Assembly (NCBI GenBank): GCA_963793675.1
Contig: CAWCBA010000010.1
Span: forward strand, 558,001-622,000
Length of the DNA stretch: 64,000 nt
Origin: RPQJ01 sp963793675
Lineage (GTDB): Bacteria > Pseudomonadota > Gammaproteobacteria > Steroidobacterales > Steroidobacteraceae
Direction of reading: 5' to 3'
A model generated the notes under the pieces. It worked only from the letters and a program-made list of their open reading frames with translations, was not told where the DNA came from and made no database searches. Within the stretch, counting starts at the first letter, position 1; each line of letters begins with the position of its first letter. This document shows, piece by piece, positions 1 through 8,651 of this stretch. The position numbers and the translations under genes were made by a program.

Positions 1-207
1 CCATTGCTGGTGTTTGCAGGCGCCTTCAATGGCCTGATCCTGCCGATCGGCATTGCCGTCCTGTTGTGGGTGGCGGCCCGGCGACCCGATCTGCTGGGCG
101 GCTACGCCTATCCGCGCCACCTGGCGGCGCTGGGTCTGGTGGCGTGGCTGGTCACCCTCTACCTGGGCTGGGAGTCGCTTGGCAGGCTGGCGACGCTGTT
201 CCGTTAA
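1..207 (+). CDS. C-terminal fragment of an NRAMP-like divalent metal cation transporter
   Basis: The reading frame is open from the first base of the window and stops at 205-207, so only the last 68 or so residues are present. Two hydrophobic segments are visible. The first carries the motif NGLILPIG, which resembles the late transmembrane helix of NRAMP-family proton-coupled Mn/Fe transporters. The second begins near HLAALGLVAW. The assignment rests on this short tail only, so another multipass transporter is possible. The start and promoter lie upstream of the window. Confidence 0.5.
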   Translation, partial: PLLVFAGAFNGLILPIGIAVLLWVAARRPDLLGGYAYPRHLAALGLVAWLVTLYLGWESLGRLATLFR

Positions 208-294
208 CACCGGCAGCAGGCAGCCCGTCCGCGGGACCCCGACGATCACACCAATCGACGCACCCGATGCGACGGATGGGTATCATCCCCGCGC

Positions 295-2096
295 ATGGCG
301 ACGGCACCCGAGTACGCAGTACCCGCTGAGGTTCCCTTCACCGCTGGCCCTGGACCGCCGGGCGGGCACGCGCAGCTACGCCGTTCCTTTCATCGTCTCC
401 GTCACCGGGCACCGCGACCTGGTGCCCGACGAGATCCCGATCATCCGGTCCCGGGTGCGCGACTTCCTGTTCAGCCTGCGCTACGAGTACCCCAGCCGCA
501 TCATCGTCGTGATTTCCTCGCTGGCCGACGGCGCCGACCGCCTGGTGGCGGACGAGGCGTTGAAGCTCGGCCTGCCGCTCAGCGTCGTGCTGCCGATGCC
601 GCGGGCAATCTACGAGGAAGACTTCACGGCGGAGTCCCGCGACGAGTTCGCGGCGCTTTGCGACGCAGCGTCCGAGATCTTCGAGCTGCCGTTGCTGCCG
701 GGTGCGACGGCACGGTCCATCGCGGACAACGGGCCGAACCGCGCGCGCCAGTACGCCCAGCTCGGCGTGTTCCTGAGCGCGCACTGTCACGTGATGCTCG
801 CGCTCTGGGACGGCAAGGACAGCGACCTGCTCGGCGGCACGGCGGCGACGATCCAGTTCCATCACCACGACGTGATGCCCGGGTACACGCCGCGGGTGAC
901 CTCGAGCAAGCTCAACCTGACCGAGGACGAGAGCGACCTCGTCTATCACATCGTCTGCTCGCGCAACCGGCCGGACGGCGAGCCCGCGCCGGGCTTCAAG
1001 CCGTTCGATACGCTCGTGGTTCACGACCGACGAGGCGAATCCGCGCACTGCCGAGATTCCCGCGCGGCATCGCAAGGTGTTCGAGTACACCAACGAGTTC
1101 AGCCGCGAAGCGCAGAACAACGCCGCCTCGATCGACAAGGAGCGCTACTCGCTGCTCGACGACGCGCAGGCGGCCACGCTGCCCCCGGGCTTGCGGGACA
1201 TCAACCAGGCGTTCTGCGCGGCCGACTGGCTGGCCATCCATTACCAGAAGAAGGTCGTGAAGACGCTGAAGGCCGGCCACGTTTCCGTGTTCCTGACCGG
1301 CGTCGGCTACATGACCTACGCCGACCTGACGGCCACGCCGCTCATCATCGGCGTCATCATTGCGCTGATGCTGTTCGCGGTCACCATCAACGCGCTGGCG
1401 GTGCGCGGCAGCTGGCAGCGCAAGTACCTGGACTACCGCACGCTGGCCGAAGGCATGCGCGTGCAGTTCTACTGGGCGGCAGCGGGCGTCACCAGCGGCA
1501 ACGTCTCCAAGTACGCGCACGACAATTTCCTGCAGATGCAGGACACCGAGCTCGGCTGGATCCGCAACGTCATGCGCGTGGCCGGCATGGAATGCGACGT
1601 GGCGCCCAACCTCGAGCCGCGCGGCCTGCAGTTCGCCCTGCAGGAATGGATCGGCGACGACAAGTCCGGCCAGCTCGGCTATTACCGCAAGCGATCCGCC
1701 CAGCGGATCGTCGAGCACGATTCCACGATGCGGATTGGCCGGCTCGGGATCTGGACCACGATCATCACCCTGGTCGCGCTGCTGTTCAGCGGTTCGGCGC
1801 TGCCGGAAGAGCTGCAGACCCCGGTCGTCTACCTGATGGGCGTCGTGATGCTGATGGTGGGCGTGCGGCAGTCGTACGCCAAGACCACGGCCGAGGCCGA
1901 ACTGATCAAGCAGTACGAGTTCATGTACCGCATCTTCCGCAACGCGCGCCGGCGCATCGACGACGCCGACAACGACGGCGACAAGCGCCGCATCCTGAAA
2001 GTGCTGGGCGACGCGGCCCTCGAGGAGCACGCGCAGTGGATCCTGATCCACCGCGAGCGGTCGATCGAGGAAACGGAAGGCATGAAGCTCGGCTGA
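295..2096 (+). CDS. SLOG-domain protein with SLATT-like transmembrane region (frameshifted in this sequence)
   Basis: The N-terminal half has the Rossmann-like SLOG signature: VTGHRDLVPDE, then ISSLADGADRLVADEA, then PLSVVLPMPR. SLOG domains (SMF/DprA-LOG superfamily) bind nucleotides or nucleotide-derived ligands. The C-terminal half has two hydrophobic pairs, near bases 1285-1400 and 1735-1860, joined by a segment with RTLAEGMRVQFYW, as in SLATT-type membrane effectors. It ends in a charged helix with HRERSIEE. The first half reads in the frame of base 368 and the second in the frame of base 1077. The shift lies at about 1009-1017, where one base too many turns an expected Leu-Trp-Phe into Leu-Val-Val. 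A second extra base near 333-338 would join the ATG at 295 to the SLOG frame. Removing both gives a 599-residue protein. There is no cyclase or other immune gene beside it. The start is uncertain. Confidence 0.6.
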
Positions 2097-2136
2097 GGCT
2101 CAGTTCTTCTGCGGCGGCACCTTCGCGAATTCGCCG

Positions 2137-2142
2137 CTATAT
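2137..2142 (+). promoter_or_regulatory. Candidate -10 box for the PLD lipoprotein gene
   Basis: TATATT stands out in GC-rich surroundings 34 bases before the ATG at 2176. No convincing -35 hexamer was seen at the right distance. It is inferred from sequence alone. Confidence 0.3.
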
Positions 2143-2175
2143 TGTGCGGATCGCGGTCGGGACACGGTATTCAGA

Positions 2176-3783
2176 ATGCGTCTTTCATCCAGGCTGCTGC
2201 TCGCAGCAGCCACGGCATCCAGGCTGCTACTCGCGGCAGCCACGGCCCTGGCTACGGGCTGTGCGGCAACCCCGCCGGCCGGCACGCCGGCAGAAACCAG
2301 CGAACCCAGGGCGTTCGTCGAGGAGACCAGCGCCACTTCGGTGCTGGGGCCCGACAGCGTATTCGTCGGCAGTCCGTACGCGGATGTCGGACTGTCGGGG
2401 CTCTTTCCTCCGCACGGACCGGCCGATTGCCGCCTGGCGGTCCTCGCCAATGGCGAGGACTCGCTGGCCGCGCGGCTGGAGGTGCTGAAGGCCGCGCAGA
2501 AGTCGATCCGTATCCAGGCGCTGGTGTTCAAGGGCGACGAATCCGGTCTGCGCGTGGCGGAAATCCTGAAGCAGAAGAAAGCCGCCGGGCTCGACGTGCG
2601 GATCATCGTCGACGCATTTTCGAATCCCTGGTTGCAGACCCAGTGGATGTATTTCGACCTGAAGCAGCACGGCATCGAGGTCGAAGGGTACGAGGCCATG
2701 GCGCTGCAGTGGCTCAACGAGGTGCCCGTGCCGCACCTCACGCCGCATTACGACCCGCAGCAGCCCGACAAGCGGTTCCACGAGAAGATGTGGATCGTCG
2801 ACGGGGAAACGGACGACGCCGTTGCGGTCACCGGCGGCCTCAACATCGGCAACGAGTACTTCCGCGCCAACCCGGCCGATCCGGACTCCACCTGGCGCGA
2901 CCAGGACGTCGTCGTGCGTGGCGCGATCGTTCAGGATCTCGTCACCGCGTTCGACCGCAATTTCGACTACTTCGTCGGCGTGAAGAAAAGCCGCGGCATC
3001 TTCAATACCAACCTGTACTGGGACGCGACCCGCAACGTGCTCGACAAGACCGGCAAGGTGCCGATGAACTTCAAGACGGATCCTGCCGTGGTGGCGCACG
3101 TGGCCGAGATCGAGGCGCGCCAGCCGGTGCTCGCGTATTCGGGTGCGACCTGCCGGTTCTTCCAGAGCCGCCCGCGATTCAAGGAGTCCTACATCCAGCA
3201 GGCTTACGTCAAGCTCATCGAGCGCGCCCGGTCAGAGGTGCTGATCGCGAACGCGTACTTCGTGCCGACGGCGTCGATCAAGCTCGCGTTGCAGGACGCG
3301 GCCAAGAGGTGCGTGGCCGTGCGGCTGATTTCGAACAGCCCCGAGACCAACGACTTGCCGGAGATCAGCCTCGTCGGACGCGGGCACTACAAGGACCTGC
3401 TGGCGGTGAACGAGACGCCGGAGGTGGCCGCCTGCAATGGCACCGAGAAGGGACTGCGGATCTGGGAGTGGGTCGGGCAGTCCGCCACCGAGACCGAGCG
3501 CAGGCAGGGCACGATGCACTCCAAGTATGCGGTGATCGACGGCCGCCGCAGCCTGGTCGGCTCCTACAATCTCGACCCGCGCAGCGAGAAATTGAACAGC
3601 GAGACGGCCATGGTGTTCGAGCAACCGGAGCTGTCGGGTCGCCTGCGCGACGCGTTCTTCAACAACGATCTCAGCTACAGCCGCGAAGTGACGCCGGCAC
3701 AGGCGGCGGAGTTCGAGGCGCCCGAGGACGTGATCGAGCGCTTCCGCAAGTCGATCGGGCAGCTGTTCGAACAGCATCTGTAA
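2176..3783 (+). CDS. Phospholipase D-family lipoprotein (cardiolipin synthase/ClsC-like)
   Basis: This 535-residue protein has two HKD (HxKxxxxD) motifs, the hallmark of the PLD superfamily. The first is HEKMWIVDG at residues 202-210, followed by GGLNIGNEY. The second is HSKYAVIDG at residues 448-456, followed by GSYNLDPRS. Paired HKD motifs form one active site for phosphatidyl transfer or hydrolysis, and this layout with a short linker resembles ClsC/YmdC-type cardiolipin synthases. The N-terminus is hydrophobic and ends in LATGC, a lipobox, so the protein is probably lipid-anchored and faces the periplasm. The signal region contains a perfect-length 10-codon tandem duplication. The substrate cannot be told from sequence. 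Confidence 0.85.
   Translation: MRLSSRLLLAAATASRLLLAAATALATGCAATPPAGTPAETSEPRAFVEETSATSVLGPDSVFVGSPYADVGLSGLFPPHGPADCRLAVLANGEDSLAARLEVLKAAQKSIRIQALVFKGDESGLRVAEILKQKKAAGLDVRIIVDAFSNPWLQTQWMYFDLKQHGIEVEGYEAMALQWLNEVPVPHLTPHYDPQQPDKRFHEKMWIVDGETDDAVAVTGGLNIGNEYFRANPADPDSTWRDQDVVVRGAIVQDLVTAFDRNFDYFVGVKKSRGIFNTNLYWDATRNVLDKTGKVPMNFKTDPAVVAHVAEIEARQPVLAYSGATCRFFQSRPRFKESYIQQAYVKLIERARSEVLIANAYFVPTASIKLALQDAAKRCVAVRLISNSPETNDLPEISLVGRGHYKDLLAVNETPEVAACNGTEKGLRIWEWVGQSATETERRQGTMHSKYAVIDGRRSLVGSYNLDPRSEKLNSETAMVFEQPELSGRLRDAFFNNDLSYSREVTPAQAAEFEAPEDVIERFRKSIGQLFEQHL
2186..2245 (+). repeat. 30-bp tandem duplication inside the lipoprotein signal sequence
   Basis: Bases 2186-2215 and 2216-2245 are adjacent 30-base units that differ at two positions. 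Both differences are synonymous (CTG/CTA for Leu and GCA/GCG for Ala). Each unit encodes the block SRLLLAAATA, so the duplication lengthens the hydrophobic core of the signal peptide. Confidence 0.9.
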
Positions 3784-3851
3784 GGACGTCGATAGCTCAG
3801 GCGACCCACACCGGAATCTGTTCGCACCCGGGCCCGAGAACAGAAAAACCA

Positions 3852-3881
3852 TTGACCTATTAGTAGGTTACGGCCGATACT
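3852..3881 (+). promoter_or_regulatory. Candidate sigma-70 promoter for the polysaccharide gene cluster
   Basis: TTGACC (3852-3857) is followed after 18 bases by GATACT (3876-3881). It lies in a relatively AT-rich stretch of the 274-base gap between the PLD gene and the pyruvyltransferase-like gene. No other gene was seen in that gap. It would drive the tightly overlapping genes from 4058 to 7651. Confidence 0.35.
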
Positions 3882-4057
3882 TAATGTGGATGGCCCGATA
3901 GTCGTTGGGTGCTCGAGCGCTCCAGGAACTGTGACGCAGGTCCGCATCGGGTGTGCGCGTCACGACTAGCATCTGTGTCTTATATGGGTCTGGCAAGGCT
4001 GCAATCCGCTTCGAGTCGGCTTGGGCTGGAAGGCCAGGCCAGGGTAACCAGACGACC

Positions 4058-5272
4058 ATGTCGAGAACGGGGCTGCGGCTCCTGCTGCTTGGGGGTGATG
4101 CCGACCACAACGTCGGCGACCGCGCCATTGTGACGGCACTGAGCCAATGCATCGTGTCGCATGACCAGTCCGCCGAAGTCTCGATCGTCGCCAGTCACAG
4201 CGCAGGCCCGGTGATTCGCGGCGTTGCCCGGATGATTCCTCGTGGCCCGTCCGGAATCGCCGGGTTGTGCCGGACCGCGGTCGCCGCAGACCGCATTCTC
4301 GTTGCCGGCGGTGGATTGTTCCAGGACGACGACAGCCGCGCCAAGATGCCGTACTGGGCGGCACGCATCTCCCTGCTGAAAAGCCTGAATCCACGCATCG
4401 CGGGTCATTCGATCGGTGCGGGACCGCTGCGGCATGTCGAGAGCCGGGCTGCCGCCGGAATCGCCTGCGCTGCGTTGACGACCATCTCCGTGCGCGACGG
4501 CCTCGCGCAGCAAGCGCTGGCGGCCTGCACGTCGCGCACGATCGACGTCGTGCCCGATCCGGCGTTCATGCTCGAAGCCGCGCCACGCGGCGACGCGACC
4601 GACCTCCTGCGGAGCCTCGATCTCATGCCCGGGCGACCCCTCATCGTCGTGTCGGCCAGGCGGTGGTTTCACAGTCGCGGCGGTTTCGTGCCCAACGTCC
4701 TCAAGGCCAAGGCTGGCATCGGCATCGCGCGCGATGAGCGGCGCTTCGAGTTGCTGCTCGACGTGCTGGCGGACGGACTCATGCATCTGGCCCGGCGCCT
4801 CGGGGCTGCGGTCCTGCTGCTGCCGAGCTACAACGTCGCGCACGAGGGAGACGATGTCGTGTGCGAAGCGCTGGCACGGCGACTGAGCGACGTCACTGTC
4901 CGGATTGCACGCATCGCCGATCCGCAGTTGTACAAGGCCGTCCTGGGCCACGCATCGCTGATCATCTCGTCGAGGATGCACCCGCTCATTCTCGGCGCCG
5001 GCATGGGCGTCCCGCTGGTCGGGCTGTCCTACAACGACAAGTTCCAGGGACTGTTCGATCAGCTCGGCATTGCCCCGCGCCTGCTGCGGCTCGACGATTT
5101 TCCCGATCGATGGGGCTCAAGTGCACTGATCGGCGCAGCCGAAGCGGCGCTCGACGGACGGGACGACCTGCGGCATCGCGCCGAGTTGCTCGGTGCCGCC
5201 GTGCAGCGGCGCACGCTCGAAGTCGCCTTTACGGACATGCCAGGGCGAACGCCGGAAGTGGTCGATGCTTGA
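4058..5272 (+). CDS. Polysaccharide pyruvyl transferase family protein (CsaB/WcaK-like)
   Basis: The 404-residue protein opens with LRLLLLGGDADHNVGDRA and has VAGGGLFQDDDS and SIGAGPL. It ends with SSRMHPLILGAGMGVPLVGL. These are features of the polysaccharide pyruvyl transferase fold (Pfam PF04230), which adds ketal pyruvate to surface glycans, usually from phosphoenolpyruvate. The ATG at 4058 was chosen because homologues start shortly before the Gly-rich strand. The frame is open upstream to a GTG at 3953. The gene overlaps the next by 8 bases, which points to translational coupling with the adenylate-forming enzyme and the glycosyltransferase. The acceptor sugar is unknown. Confidence 0.75.
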   Translation: MSRTGLRLLLLGGDADHNVGDRAIVTALSQCIVSHDQSAEVSIVASHSAGPVIRGVARMIPRGPSGIAGLCRTAVAADRILVAGGGLFQDDDSRAKMPYWAARISLLKSLNPRIAGHSIGAGPLRHVESRAAAGIACAALTTISVRDGLAQQALAACTSRTIDVVPDPAFMLEAAPRGDATDLLRSLDLMPGRPLIVVSARRWFHSRGGFVPNVLKAKAGIGIARDERRFELLLDVLADGLMHLARRLGAAVLLLPSYNVAHEGDDVVCEALARRLSDVTVRIARIADPQLYKAVLGHASLIISSRMHPLILGAGMGVPLVGLSYNDKFQGLFDQLGIAPRLLRLDDFPDRWGSSALIGAAEAALDGRDDLRHRAELLGAAVQRRTLEVAFTDMPGRTPEVVDA

Positions 5273-6485
5273 CGCACTGCGCGTTACGGGTCCGGCTGCA
5301 TCGGACGCGTCCTCGCAGCCCGTTGCCGGCACGCGGCTGCTGCGGCTGATGACCGATGCAGCTCGTCACGTCCCGCTGTATCGCCGCCTGTGGGCAGCGT
5401 CAGGCATTGACGTCGATGACCTGCTGGTCGCGGGGGATTTCCAGCGCCTGCCGTGGCTCGACAAGGCAGCCCTCCGGGCCTGCCGTCCCGCAGACAGGAT
5501 TCACGGCAAGCGCCGCGGCATGCACCTCGCCGAGGAGCTTTCGAGCGGCTCGAGCGGCGAGCCCCTGACGGTCTTCAAGGATCGCGCAGCCCAACTGCGC
5601 CGCCGCTGGGCCTTCCTGCGTGCGCTCCTGGCGTGTGGCTACCGGCCGGGACAGCGTTGCCTGCTGCTCACCAGCCGGCGCTCCGCGAACTCGCCGACGC
5701 TCGCGCGCTGGTCGTACGCCAGCATCGGCGAGGACACGGCAGCGCTCGCGTCGCGCCTCGATGCCCTGCAACCGGATGTGCTGTACGGCCCGCTCTCGAC
5801 ATTGGAATTGCTGGCTGCGTGGCGGGCCCAGCGGACGCCGCGACCGGCCGCGCCGCGCCTCGTCGTCTCGACGGCGGAGCAGTTGACGCGGCAACGCCGT
5901 GCAACACTCGAGCGGGGATTCGGCGCGCCCGTCGCCGATTTCTACGGCATGTCCGAACTCGGGCTCGTCGCTTACCGCACTCCCGGGAATCCGCGTTTCG
6001 CGCTGGCCCGGTCCAGCCTGATGCTTGAATTCTTTCCCATTGCCGGCGAGCCATCGGTCGAGCGTCTGGTCGTCACGGACCTTGCCGAGCGCACGTCGCC
6101 CTGGATCCGTTACGACACGGGAGACCTCGTCAGGCGTGATCCGCAGCTTGCCGGGCGACCGCTCGTGGAGTTCGCCGGGCGCTCGATGGACTGCATCTTG
6201 CTGCCGGACGGCGGCCAGGTTTCTCCCTACCGTCTCGACGTCCTGCTCGAGCACGTGCCTGGCCTGCGGGCGTTCGAGGTCGTGCAGCAGGCCGATTATT
6301 CCCTGGACGTGACGCTCGACATGGCGCCGGACAGCGGCGAGCCAGCCTGCTCGACGGTCCGCCGCGGACTCGAGTCGGTCCTGGGCACCGCCCTGGCGCT
6401 GCGGTTGCGCACAGGGACGATTCATCGGGGGCCGGTGGGCACGAAGTTCCGCCCGATCCGGTCGCTTGCCAGGAGCCCCGCGTGA
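5265..6485 (+). CDS. CapK/PaaK-like adenylate-forming enzyme
   Basis: This 406-residue member of the phenylacetate-CoA ligase-like family has the adenylation signatures SSGSSGEP at residues 93-100, YGMSEL at 227-232 and YDTGD at 283-287. Family members activate a carboxylate as an acyl-adenylate. CapK-type members occur in capsule and exopolysaccharide clusters, where their substrates are mostly unknown. The ATG at 5265 lies within the end of the upstream gene, and the stop overlaps the GTG of the downstream glycosyltransferase, so the three genes look like one transcript. A role in activating an acyl or amino-acid group for decorating a glycan is inferred from the neighbours, which include three acyltransferase-like proteins. 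Confidence 0.75.
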   Translation: MLDALRVTGPAASDASSQPVAGTRLLRLMTDAARHVPLYRRLWAASGIDVDDLLVAGDFQRLPWLDKAALRACRPADRIHGKRRGMHLAEELSSGSSGEPLTVFKDRAAQLRRRWAFLRALLACGYRPGQRCLLLTSRRSANSPTLARWSYASIGEDTAALASRLDALQPDVLYGPLSTLELLAAWRAQRTPRPAAPRLVVSTAEQLTRQRRATLERGFGAPVADFYGMSELGLVAYRTPGNPRFALARSSLMLEFFPIAGEPSVERLVVTDLAERTSPWIRYDTGDLVRRDPQLAGRPLVEFAGRSMDCILLPDGGQVSPYRLDVLLEHVPGLRAFEVVQQADYSLDVTLDMAPDSGEPACSTVRRGLESVLGTALALRLRTGTIHRGPVGTKFRPIRSLARSPA

Positions 6486-7651
6486 AGATTCTGTCCCTCA
6501 CCTACGAATACCCTCCGATCGGCGGCGGCGGCAGCGTTGTTGCCGCGGCGGTCAACGAGGAACTGGTCCGCATGGGTGACGAGGTGACCGTGCTGACGTC
6601 GGCGATGAAGGGGCTGCCGGCCGAGGAAACGGTCGAAGGAGTGGTCGTGCACCGCACGGCCTGCGTCCGGCGACATCGTCACTACACGACGACGGCTGAG
6701 TTGCTCACGACCCTGCTGCCAACCTACCTGCGCGGAGCGCAGTTGATCCGCGCCATCAAGCCGGACGTCATTCATGCGCATTTCATCCTGCCCTCCGGGC
6801 CGTTGGCACGTGCGCTGTCCGCGCGCTTCAACGTGCCGTATGTCCTGACCGCCCACGGCTCCGACGTCCCGGGTTACAACCCCGACCGGTTCGGGCTGAT
6901 GCACCGGATGGTCAAGCCCGCCTGGCGACGGATCGTCGAGGGCGCCGCGGCGGTGACCTCACCTTCGCGTTTCCTGGCCGGGTTGATGCAGCAGCAGGGC
7001 TGCGCGGTTCCGATCGTGATCGTGCCGAACGGTCACCGGCCGCACCCGGGCCTCGGCGAAACGCGGCGTAACCGGGTACTGGTCGTCGCGCGGATGTTTC
7101 CGCGCAAGGGCATCCAGCATTTCATCGACGCCGTCGCTGGTCTCGGGCGCGACTGGGAATTCGTCATCGCCGGTGATGGTCCGTTCAGGGACCAGCTCGA
7201 GGCGCGCGCCCGCAGCGTCGCGCCCAACGTGCGCTTCGTCGGCTTCGTCAATCGCGAGACCCTGCGGTCGCTGTATGAGTCGTCACGGGTCCTGGTGTTT
7301 CCATCGATCCAGGAGAACTTCCCGATGGTGCTGCTCGAGGCGATGGATGCAGGATGCGCCATCGTGACCACCAACGCCGAGGGTTGCGCCGAGGTGGTCG
7401 GTGACGCAGGCCTCGTGGTGCCCAAAGGCGAACCCCAGGGCATCCGTGCTGCGCTCGCAACTCTGATGCGCGATCCTGAACTCGTGCGCGATCTCTCAGC
7501 TCGCGCCCGACAGCGCGCCGCCAGCCTGACCTGGCCCAACATCGTGGGACGCTACCGCGAGGTCCTGGAGGCCGCGATCGCGAAAGGGTCGCCAGCAGCC
7601 CCGCGCGCGGTCGAAGTGCAGGCTTCGCCGGCGTCGCAAGCCCTGCGCTGA
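6482..7651 (+). CDS. Glycosyltransferase family 4 protein
   Basis: The 389-residue protein has a GT-B layout. The N-terminal domain contains PPIGGGGS and AHGSD (residues 124-128). The C-terminal nucleotide-sugar domain contains VARMFPRKG and GDGPFRDQL. The E-x7-E motif is formed by E278 and E286 in ENFPMVLLE. GT4 enzymes transfer sugars from NDP-sugars with retention and usually act at the cytoplasmic membrane in glycan assembly. The GTG start at 6482 overlaps the TGA of the preceding gene by four bases. The last 20 or so residues are rich in Ala and Pro and are probably disordered. Confidence 0.9.
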   Translation: MKILSLTYEYPPIGGGGSVVAAAVNEELVRMGDEVTVLTSAMKGLPAEETVEGVVVHRTACVRRHRHYTTTAELLTTLLPTYLRGAQLIRAIKPDVIHAHFILPSGPLARALSARFNVPYVLTAHGSDVPGYNPDRFGLMHRMVKPAWRRIVEGAAAVTSPSRFLAGLMQQQGCAVPIVIVPNGHRPHPGLGETRRNRVLVVARMFPRKGIQHFIDAVAGLGRDWEFVIAGDGPFRDQLEARARSVAPNVRFVGFVNRETLRSLYESSRVLVFPSIQENFPMVLLEAMDAGCAIVTTNAEGCAEVVGDAGLVVPKGEPQGIRAALATLMRDPELVRDLSARARQRAASLTWPNIVGRYREVLEAAIAKGSPAAPRAVEVQASPASQALR

Positions 7652-7673
7652 CAGTATCGCTCGTCGCTGCTCG

Positions 7674-8636
7674 ATGCCGTGGCGACATGTAAAGACGATC
7701 GCCTCGCTGGCCGCGCCGATCGCGCTGCCGGTTCAACGCCTCGTTGGGCGGCTGCCGGGGTCGGATGGTTCCGTCATGATGCTGTGCGTTGGCGCGCCGT
7801 CGACGGCGGACTTCGTGGCGGGTGCACTGCTCGAAGTCGAGGAGCGAACGGTCGTCGGCAGGCTCGGCAGTCCGCTCGAACTGCGCGTTGCCGCATTCCA
7901 CAGGCTGTGTTCAGGCGCGGACATCGTTGCGATGGAAGTGCCCCGCGCCTGGCAGGCCTGTCTTCCGGCAGGCACGCAGCTGCGGATGCCGGCATGGGTG
8001 TCCCAGGAACTGCTCGCCGCCGGAAAATCACCGGTCACGCTGCCCGCGTCGATGCGCAAGGAAGTCAGGCGCCACTGCCGGCGTAACGCTTACGACGTCC
8101 GCTTCTCAACGGACTCGAACGACATCAGGCATTTCTACGCCAGGCTCTATCGTCCCTACGTGTCGGCGCGTTTCGGTACGGGTGCCGTCCTGGTGGACGA
8201 GGAGCAGTTCCTCGCAGTCAGTCGAGGAATGACGCTGGCCATGCTGACGGCCGCGGGGGAGTGGGTCGCCGGTCTGTTGCTCCGGCAGCATGGCGAGACG
8301 TTGCACCTGGGATGGTTTGGTTCTGCTGCGGTACCGCCGCGGGCGGGGGCCAGCGAGGTCCTCGACGCGCACAGCATCGAGTGGGGCGCTGCCAGGGGTG
8401 TCCGCCGCGTCATCATGGGACATTCCCGGCCGAGCCTTGCGGACGGTGTCGTGCGCTACAAGAGCCGCTTCGGCGCGACCGTTCGGCCGACCCGCTTTCC
8501 CCAGCGGACCATCGGGCTGCTGGTCCAGCGCTGGTCGCCAGCGCTCGTCGCAAGTCTCGATGCGGCGCGATTCGTGAGCTTTCGCGGTGGCAAGGCTTGC
8601 GTGTACCGGGCTCAACCCGACCCCGCGATGACTTGA
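7674..8636 (+). CDS. FemAB/BioF2-like GNAT acyltransferase
   Basis: This 320-residue protein is related to the protein encoded at 10567-11880. Both have the P-A-W-V block (MPAWVSQEL here), a basic stretch (MRKEVRRHCRRN), an IRHFYARLYRPYV segment and GEWVAGLLL. These fit the double-GNAT fold of FemAB/BioF2-like transferases (GNAT_acetyltransf_6-type), which typically transfer acyl or aminoacyl groups. It starts 22 bases after the glycosyltransferase, so it may belong to that operon. It lacks a membrane segment. The acceptor is probably a cell-surface glycan, but this is inferred from location only. Confidence 0.6.
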   Translation: MPWRHVKTIASLAAPIALPVQRLVGRLPGSDGSVMMLCVGAPSTADFVAGALLEVEERTVVGRLGSPLELRVAAFHRLCSGADIVAMEVPRAWQACLPAGTQLRMPAWVSQELLAAGKSPVTLPASMRKEVRRHCRRNAYDVRFSTDSNDIRHFYARLYRPYVSARFGTGAVLVDEEQFLAVSRGMTLAMLTAAGEWVAGLLLRQHGETLHLGWFGSAAVPPRAGASEVLDAHSIEWGAARGVRRVIMGHSRPSLADGVVRYKSRFGATVRPTRFPQRTIGLLVQRWSPALVASLDAARFVSFRGGKACVYRAQPDPAMT

Positions 8637-8651
8637 ATCCGCAGGGCCGCG

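Noticed and set aside
53..2488. An 811-codon open frame on the plus strand
   Set aside because: Only the part from about 340 to 1015 matches a protein family. Beyond that the frame is Arg- and Ala-rich shadow of the second half of the same gene and of the PLD gene, so a frameshift explains it better.
295..3783. A complete CBASS-type defence operon
   Set aside because: The SLOG-membrane protein has no CD-NTase, ubiquitin-like or effector partner beside it, and the PLD lipoprotein downstream has a signal peptide and looks like a lipid enzyme.
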